From Blastococcus sp. TF02A-35 (GTDB taxonomy: Bacteria; Actinomycetota; Actinomycetes; Mycobacteriales; Geodermatophilaceae): 38,189 nt of DNA. A model generated the notes under the pieces. It had not been told where the DNA came from. It saw only the letters and a program-made list of their open reading frames with translations, and did no database searches. The position numbers and the translations under genes were made by a program. The stretch spans positions 1-38,189 of the forward strand of contig NZ_SPQP01000036.1 of the NCBI RefSeq assembly GCF_004571075.1. The letters are read 5' to 3'. Of this stretch, positions 33,568 to 38,189 are shown piece by piece. How positions within the stretch are numbered: position 1 is the first letter of the stretch; each line of letters opens with the position of its first letter.

Positions 33568-34728
33568 ATGGCGATCCCCGTCGGCCTCGGCATGCCCGCT
33601 GCGCCCCCGCCCGTCCTCGCTCCGCGGCGGAAGACCCGTCAGCTGGACGTCGGTGGCGTCGGCGTCGGCAGCGACCACCCCGTGAGCGTCCAGTCGATGT
33701 GCACCACCAAGACCGCGGACATCAACGCGACCCTCCAGCAGATCGCCGAGCTGACCGCGTCGGGCTGCCAGATCGTGCGCGTCGCGGTGCCGGACACCGA
33801 CGACGTCGAGGCGCTGCCGATCATCGCCAAGAAGGCGCAGATCCCGGTCATCGCCGACATCCACTTCCAGCCGCGGTACGTGTTCGCCGCGATCGACGCC
33901 GGCTGCGCCGCCGTCCGCGTGAACCCCGGCAACATCAAGAAGTTCGACGACAAGGTCGGCGAGATCGCCCGGGCCGCCAAGTACGCCGGCACCCCGATCC
34001 GCATCGGCGTCAACGCCGGGTCCCTCGACAAGCGGCTGCTGGCCAAGTACGGCAAGGCCACCCCCGAGGCGCTGGTGGAGTCCGCGCTCTGGGAGTGCTC
34101 GCTGTTCGAGGAGCACGACTTCCGCGACATCAAGATCTCGGTCAAGCACAACGACCCGGTGGTCATGGTCCGCGCCTACGAGCTGCTGGCCGAGCAGTGC
34201 GACTACCCGCTGCACCTCGGCGTCACCGAGGCCGGCCCGGCGTTCCAGGGCACGATCAAGTCCGCCGTCGCCTTCGGCGCCCTGCTCAGCCAGGGCATCG
34301 GCGACACGATCCGCGTCTCCCTCTCGGCGCCGCCGGTCGAGGAGGTCAAGGTCGGCAGCCAGATCCTGGAGTCGCTGAACCTCAAGCAGCGTGGCCTGGA
34401 GATCGTCAGCTGCCCGTCGTGCGGCCGCGCCCAGGTCGACGTCTACAAGCTGGCCAACGAGGTCACCGCCGGTCTCGAGGGCATGGAGGTGCCGCTGCGC
34501 GTGGCCGTCATGGGCTGCGTCGTCAACGGGCCGGGCGAGGCCCGCGAGGCCGACCTCGGCGTCGCCTCCGGCAACGGCAAGGGCCAGATCTTCGTCAAGG
34601 GCGAGGTCGTCAAGACCGTCCCGGAGTCGCAGATCGTCGAGACGCTCATCGAGGAGGCCCTGCGGATCGCGGGTGAGCACGTCGACGCCGGCGAGCCCTC
34701 CGGCCCGCCGGTCGTCACCGTCAGCTGA
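33568..34728 (+). CDS. ispG: 4-hydroxy-3-methylbut-2-enyl diphosphate synthase
   Basis: A 386-aa protein from ATG 33568. The TIM-barrel part has [12 protein letters not shown] and [12 protein letters not shown]. The C-terminal iron-sulphur domain has Cys282 and Cys285 (S-C-P-S-C-G-R), Cys317 ([10 protein letters not shown]) and Glu324, the four cluster ligands. IspG turns MEcPP into HMBPP in the MEP pathway. Length and motifs are normal. The GNAT gene starts 2 bp after its stop. Confidence 0.98.
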   Translation: MAIPVGLGMPAAPPPVLAPRRKTRQLDVGGVGVGSDHPVSVQSMCTTKTADINATLQQIAELTASGCQIVRVAVPDTDDVEALPIIAKKAQIPVIADIHFQPRYVFAAIDAGCAAVRVNPGNIKKFDDKVGEIARAAKYAGTPIRIGVNAGSLDKRLLAKYGKATPEALVESALWECSLFEEHDFRDIKISVKHNDPVVMVRAYELLAEQCDYPLHLGVTEAGPAFQGTIKSAVAFGALLSQGIGDTIRVSLSAPPVEEVKVGSQILESLNLKQRGLEIVSCPSCGRAQVDVYKLANEVTAGLEGMEVPLRVAVMGCVVNGPGEAREADLGVASGNGKGQIFVKGEVVKTVPESQIVETLIEEALRIAGEHVDAGEPSGPPVVTVS

Positions 34729-34730
34729 CC

Positions 34731-35582
34731 GTGCTCCGCACGCCGAGCGCGCGCGTCCTCGACGAGAGCGACGAGCCGGCCGTCACCGAGCTGCTGGCCA
34801 CCGACCCGGTCGCCACGTGCTGGCTGGCCGGGCGGGTCGAGTCCGTGGGCACCGGCCCCGTCGCGCTGGGCGCCCCCCTCTGGGGGTTCGGGGCCGGCCG
34901 GTCGCTGGAGGCGGTCTGCCTCGCCGGTGCCAACCTGATCCCGTTCGCCGTCCCCGGCGCGGAGCGCGCCGCGGCTGCGGCCTTCGCCGAGCGCGCGCGT
35001 CGCGCGGGGCGGCGGTGCAGCACGATCGTCGGCCCGGCGAGCTCGGTGGCGCCGCTGTGGCAGCTGCTCGAGCCGTGGTGGGGGCCGTGCCGCGACCACC
35101 GTCCCCGGCAGCCGCTGCTGGCCATCGACGGGCCGCCGGCCGTGGCCGCCGAGCCCCGCGTGCGCCCGGTGCGCCCGGAGGAGCTGGAGACGCTGCTGCC
35201 GGCGTCGATCGCGATGTTCACCGAGGAGGTGGGCGTCAGCCCGCTGCGGGCCGACGGCGGGGTCGGCTACCGGGCGCGGGTGGCCGACCTGATCCGCGCG
35301 GGGCGGTCCCTGGCCTGGATCGAGGACGGCGAGGTCCTGTTCAAGGCCGAGATCGGCGCCGTGTCGCGCGCGGCGTGCCAGGTCCAGGGCGTGTGGGTGG
35401 CCCCGGCCCACCGCGGGCGCGGCATCGGCACCGCCTGCACGGCCGCCGTCGTCGAGTACGCGCGGGCCGTCATCGCCCCGGTCGTGAGCCTGTACGTGAA
35501 CGACTACAACACCCGCGCCCGGGCCGCCTACGGCCGAGTCGGGTTCCGCGAGGTCGGGATGTACTCCAGCGTGCTGTTCTGA
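34731..35582 (+). CDS. GNAT acetyltransferase with DUF4081 N-terminus
   Basis: A 283-aa protein from GTG 34731. The first half (to about 140) resembles DUF4081, with W-L-A-G-R-V-E and C-L-A-G-A-N-L-I-P-F. The second half is a GNAT fold: V-R-P-V-R-P-E-E-L-E, then V-Q-G-V-W-V-A-P-A-H-R-G-R-G-I-G-T-A-C-T (acetyl-CoA loop R-G-x-G-x-G/A-type) and Y-V-N-D-Y-N-T-R-A-R-A-A-Y-G-R-V-G-F. This two-domain protein directly follows ispG in many actinobacteria. The substrate is unknown. Confidence 0.9.
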   Translation: MLRTPSARVLDESDEPAVTELLATDPVATCWLAGRVESVGTGPVALGAPLWGFGAGRSLEAVCLAGANLIPFAVPGAERAAAAAFAERARRAGRRCSTIVGPASSVAPLWQLLEPWWGPCRDHRPRQPLLAIDGPPAVAAEPRVRPVRPEELETLLPASIAMFTEEVGVSPLRADGGVGYRARVADLIRAGRSLAWIEDGEVLFKAEIGAVSRAACQVQGVWVAPAHRGRGIGTACTAAVVEYARAVIAPVVSLYVNDYNTRARAAYGRVGFREVGMYSSVLF

Positions 35583-35613
35583 CTCGCGCGCGCCACTCTG
35601 CAAGTGTGTCCCT

Positions 35614-37506
35614 GTGCGGAGACGACCGGCCCCCATCCTGCTGACCTCCCTGCTCCTCTCGGCGCCGCTGCTGGCCGGCTGCTCCGGGAGCAGCGAGGAC
35701 GACGTGCGCAGCGCCGCCGAGGCGTTCCTGGAGGACTGGGCCGCTGGTGAGACCGAGGCCGCCGCCGGGGCCACGACCGACCCGGGCACCGCCACCGCCC
35801 TGCTCGAGCAGACCGCCGCCGACCTGCCCGGCGCCACGCTGAGCCCCGAGCTCGGGGAGGTCACCGTCGAGGACGAGACCGCCACCGTCGGCTGGACCGC
35901 CAGCTGGGCGCTGGCGGCGGCCCCCGAGTGGACGTACGAGGGCACGCTCCGGCTGCGCGAGGGCGACGAGGCGTGGGAGGTCGTGGCCGAGCCCGCGATG
36001 GTGCACCCGGAGCTGGGGGAGGGGCAGCACCTGGAGCTGGCCCGGAGCCTGCCCGAGCGCGCGCCCATCACCGACGCCGCGGGCGCCCCGCTGTTCACCG
36101 AGACCGAGGTCGTGAACGTCGGCGTCGCCAAGGGGCAGGAGACCGACCTCCCGGCGCTGGCCCAGGCGCTGGCCGCGGCCACCGGGACCGACGCGGCCAA
36201 GATCGTCGCCGACGTGCAGGCCGCGCCCGAGGGCCAGTTCGTGCCGGTCATCTCGCTGCGCCGCCCGCAGTTCGAGGCCATCCGGGCGCAGGTCTTCGAC
36301 CTGCCCGGTGCGGTGTTCCCGACCGACACCCGCCCGCTGGCGCCCTCGCCGCGCTTCGCCGAGGCGCTGCTCGGCCGGGTCGGCGCGGCGACCGCCGAGA
36401 TCATCGAGGAGTCGGCCGACGACGGCGTCGCGCGGTACGCGGCCGGCGACCAGGTCGGCCTCTCCGGCCTGCAGCGCGCCCTGCAGGAGCAGCTCACCGG
36501 CACGGCCGGCTTCACCGTCTCGGTGGTGAGCACCGACGAGGGCACCGCCGACGCCGGACGGGAGATCGCCGCCGTGGAGCCGGTGCCGGGCGAGCCGGTG
36601 CGGACGCCGCTGGTGCGCAGCATCCAGGAGGCCGCCGACGCCGCCGTGGCGGGGGAGTCCCGGCCCACGCACCTCGTGGTCGTGCGGCCCGGGACCGGCG
36701 AGATCCTGGCGGTGTCCTCCAACGAGATCGCCGACGCCGGCAACGCGCTGACCGGGCAGTTCCCGCCCGGCTCCAGCATGAAGGCGATCACCGCGACGGC
36801 GCTCCTGTCGTCCGGCGCGCTGACGCCCTCGACCGCGGTGCCCTGCCCGGGGACCACGGTCGTCGACGGCCGCGAGTTCGAGAACCAGGACCAGTTCGAC
36901 CTCGGCACCGTGCCCTTCACCGAGGCCTTCGCGCAGTCGTGCAACACGACCTTCATCCAGCAGGGGCTCGAGCTCCCCGACGCCGCCCTCGCCGAGGCGG
37001 CGGCCGCCTACGGCGTCGGCACCGACTGGCAGCTGCCGGTCGACGTCTTCGGCGGGAAGGTGCCGTCGGACAGCACCGGCACCACCAAGGCGGCCAACGC
37101 GATCGGCCAGGGCCAGGTGCTCATGAGCCCCGCCCAGATGGCGCTCGTCGCCGCGGGCATCGCCAGCGGGACGCCGGCCGCACCCGTCGAGGTCGTGGGC
37201 GGCGAGCCGGCCGGCGCGGCGCCGGCCGGCCCCTCCGCCGAGGTCCTCGAGGCGCTGCGCCCGATGATGCGCCAGGTCGTGCTCTCCGGGACGGCGACGG
37301 CGCTGGCCGACCGCGGCGAGGTCTTCGGCAAGACGGGCACCGCCGAGTACGGCAGCAACACCCCGCCGGACTCCCACGGCTGGTTCGTCGGCTACCGGCT
37401 GGGCGGCGCCGGCGGCGACCTGGCCTTCGCCGTCCTCGTCGAGGGCGGTCAGTCCAGCAGCGCGGCCGTCGCCGTCACCGACGCCTTCCTCGGCGCGGTG
37501 CGCTGA
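35614..37506 (+). CDS. Penicillin-binding transpeptidase lipoprotein (NTF2-like N-terminus)
   Basis: A 630-aa protein from GTG 35614. Residues 1-23 are a lipoprotein signal with lipobox L-L-A-G-C (Cys23). An NTF2-like MecA-N-type domain follows (about 27-135), then a PBP dimerisation region (about 145-310) and the transpeptidase. Catalytic motifs are complete: S387-S-M-K390, S442-C-N and K573-T-G. It is a class B-type enzyme cross-linking peptidoglycan outside the membrane; the N-terminal domain is the kind found in MecA/PBP2a-like proteins. Being a lipoprotein rather than helix-anchored is less usual. It starts 31 bp after the GNAT gene. Confidence 0.93.
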   Translation: MRRRPAPILLTSLLLSAPLLAGCSGSSEDDVRSAAEAFLEDWAAGETEAAAGATTDPGTATALLEQTAADLPGATLSPELGEVTVEDETATVGWTASWALAAAPEWTYEGTLRLREGDEAWEVVAEPAMVHPELGEGQHLELARSLPERAPITDAAGAPLFTETEVVNVGVAKGQETDLPALAQALAAATGTDAAKIVADVQAAPEGQFVPVISLRRPQFEAIRAQVFDLPGAVFPTDTRPLAPSPRFAEALLGRVGAATAEIIEESADDGVARYAAGDQVGLSGLQRALQEQLTGTAGFTVSVVSTDEGTADAGREIAAVEPVPGEPVRTPLVRSIQEAADAAVAGESRPTHLVVVRPGTGEILAVSSNEIADAGNALTGQFPPGSSMKAITATALLSSGALTPSTAVPCPGTTVVDGREFENQDQFDLGTVPFTEAFAQSCNTTFIQQGLELPDAALAEAAAAYGVGTDWQLPVDVFGGKVPSDSTGTTKAANAIGQGQVLMSPAQMALVAAGIASGTPAAPVEVVGGEPAGAAPAGPSAEVLEALRPMMRQVVLSGTATALADRGEVFGKTGTAEYGSNTPPDSHGWFVGYRLGGAGGDLAFAVLVEGGQSSSAAVAVTDAFLGAVR

Positions 37507-37516
37507 GGCGCCGGGG

Positions 37517-37966
37517 TCAGCCGGCGGGCAGCCCCGGGAGGGCGCGCGTCGCCGGGCTCTGGCCCGCGGCGGCGCGCCAGCCGACCGCGCGCACCTCGGC
37601 CGCGCCCAGCGCGTCCATCGCCAGCTCCCGGGTGGTGCGCTCGGCGGCGCGGTCGAGGACCCGCACCCAGGCCGTCGTCACGCCCTCCTCCAGCGTGGCG
37701 GCGAGCGCCGCGGCGTCGACGGCCGAGAGCACGGGGAAGGGCAGCGCGTAGCCGCCCGCGGGGCCGGCCGGGTCCTCGCCGCGCTCGGTGAGCAGCGCGG
37801 TGAGCCGGTCGCGCACGTCGCGGTGCGCGTTCTCGGCGGCCGACACGGGCTGGCGCTGGCCAGGGCCCAGCGCGGCACCCACCACGCCGTAGCCCCAGAC
37901 CGCCGCGTGCTCGGCCGCGAGGACGTCGGCCAGCGCGCCGTTCTCGTCGGTGGTGTCGTCAGCCAT
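37517..37966 (-). CDS. Ferritin-like DUF4439 protein
   Basis: A 149-aa protein. Four-helix ferritin-like pattern: L-A-A-E-H-A-A-V-W-G-Y-G-V-V-G-A, A-E-N-A-H-R-D-V-R-D-R-L, L-E-E-G-V-T-T-A-W-V-R-V-L-D and A-L-G-A-A-E-V-R-A-V-G-W-R. The Glu/His residues could be metal ligands. DUF4439 proteins of unknown role are commonly convergent with this PBP gene region in actinobacteria. Its start is 12 bp from the upstream partner gene's stop. Confidence 0.88.
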   Translation of the reverse strand: MADDTTDENGALADVLAAEHAAVWGYGVVGAALGPGQRQPVSAAENAHRDVRDRLTALLTERGEDPAGPAGGYALPFPVLSAVDAAALAATLEEGVTTAWVRVLDRAAERTTRELAMDALGAAEVRAVGWRAAAGQSPATRALPGLPAG

Positions 37967-37978
37967 CGCCGGGCCCCC

Positions 37979-38189
37979 TCATGCCAGTAGTGCCTCGTGG
38001 CCCCGCAGCCCGGCGGCGACCGAGCCCAGCAGGGCGGAGCGCGCGCCGGTCTGCCCCAGGCAGGCGGCGGCGTGCGACGTCGCGGCCACCGCGACCTGGG
38101 CCCGCAGCCAGGCCTGGGCCCCTCCTCCGGGTGTGGACGGCCCATGTTGAGGGACGGGTACGACAGGACGCACCCGGGTTTCCGTCCAC
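37979..38189 (-). CDS. C-terminal part of a second ferritin-like protein (partial)
   Basis: An open minus-strand frame running off the right edge, ending with TGA at 37979-37981. Its last ~45 residues are helical (A-W-L-R-A-Q-V-A-V-A-A-T-S-H-A-A-A-C, A-R-S-A-L-L-G-S-V-A-A-G-L-R-G-H-E-A-L-L-A). This looks like the end of the ferritin-like partner usually encoded just upstream of DUF4439. The start lies outside the window; in-frame ATGs inside the visible part are probably not the start. Confidence 0.55.
   Translation of the reverse strand, partial: WTETRVRPVVPVPQHGPSTPGGGAQAWLRAQVAVAATSHAAACLGQTGARSALLGSVAAGLRGHEALLA

Noticed and set aside
34443-36956. An 837-codon open frame on the minus strand
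   Set aside because: Antisense to ispG, the GNAT gene and the PBP, all with full catalytic motifs; the translation is Ser/Ala-rich.

Overview
The window is very GC-rich chromosomal DNA from an actinobacterium. The rpsB-tsf-pyrH-frr-cdsA ... rlmN ... dxr-rseP-ispG order, a DUF2631 protein beside dxr, and the DUF4081-type GNAT after ispG are typical of the class. The overall look suggests the Geodermatophilaceae (Blastococcus/Modestobacter/Geodermatophilus), but that family call is an inference. No tRNA, rRNA or CRISPR array was seen.

Left part, about 1-15,165: an accessory (defence) island. It opens with the 5' end of an IS481-type transposase (minus strand, running off the window) and poorly coding DNA. 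Next come a frameshifted short gene and a 556-aa protein with an N-terminal PD-(D/E)XK-like nuclease signature and a large unrecognised C-terminal part. A 70-aa RbpA-like protein follows, made of the core domain only. The centre is a complete, tightly coupled Wadjet type I operon, jetA-jetB-jetC-jetD (3796-10810). These encode a kleisin-like subunit, a KITE-like subunit, an SMC-like ATPase and a Toprim/topoisomerase-VI-like nuclease, a complex known to restrict circular plasmids. A 42-aa ORF overlaps the jetD stop, followed by a DUF1016 protein that keeps only its N-terminal domain. On the minus strand a GTGA-coupled pair encodes an XRE/ImmA-IrrE regulator-protease and a PIN-like protein (toxin-antitoxin-like), with a palindromic candidate operator at the regulator's promoter. 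An HslV/proteasome-type Ntn-hydrolase with a possible Thr1 start follows. The island ends at an unusual 116-bp array of 16-bp units in both orientations. This array runs into the 3' end of an M23 peptidase gene, which I read as the recombination boundary.

Right part, about 15,165-38,189: the conserved chromosome. It contains an M23 peptidase (minus), then rpsB and tsf with a strong terminator, pyrH, frr and cdsA. A lineage-specific insert follows: a DUF952-GNAT fusion, DUF2332, a SpoU/TrmH methyltransferase, a GyrI-like protein and PPK2. Then come rlmN, a VIT-family metal transporter, an LCP protein with an LAATG surface protein, DUF2631, dxr and an RseP-like M50 protease. After these lie a divergent EamA transporter/LysR pair, ispG, a GNAT protein and a penicillin-binding lipoprotein. 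The window ends with a ferritin-like DUF4439 protein and the 3' end of its upstream neighbour. Functionally this half covers translation (rpsB, tsf, frr, rlmN), UMP kinase, phospholipid synthesis (cdsA), the MEP isoprenoid pathway (dxr, ispG), intramembrane proteolysis and cell-wall synthesis.

The most interesting items are the 16-bp repeat array at the island edge, the RbpA-core miniprotein just upstream of Wadjet, the nuclease with the unknown C-terminal part, the DUF1016 remnant coupled to jetD, and the Thr1-type Ntn hydrolase next to the XRE-protease/PIN pair.
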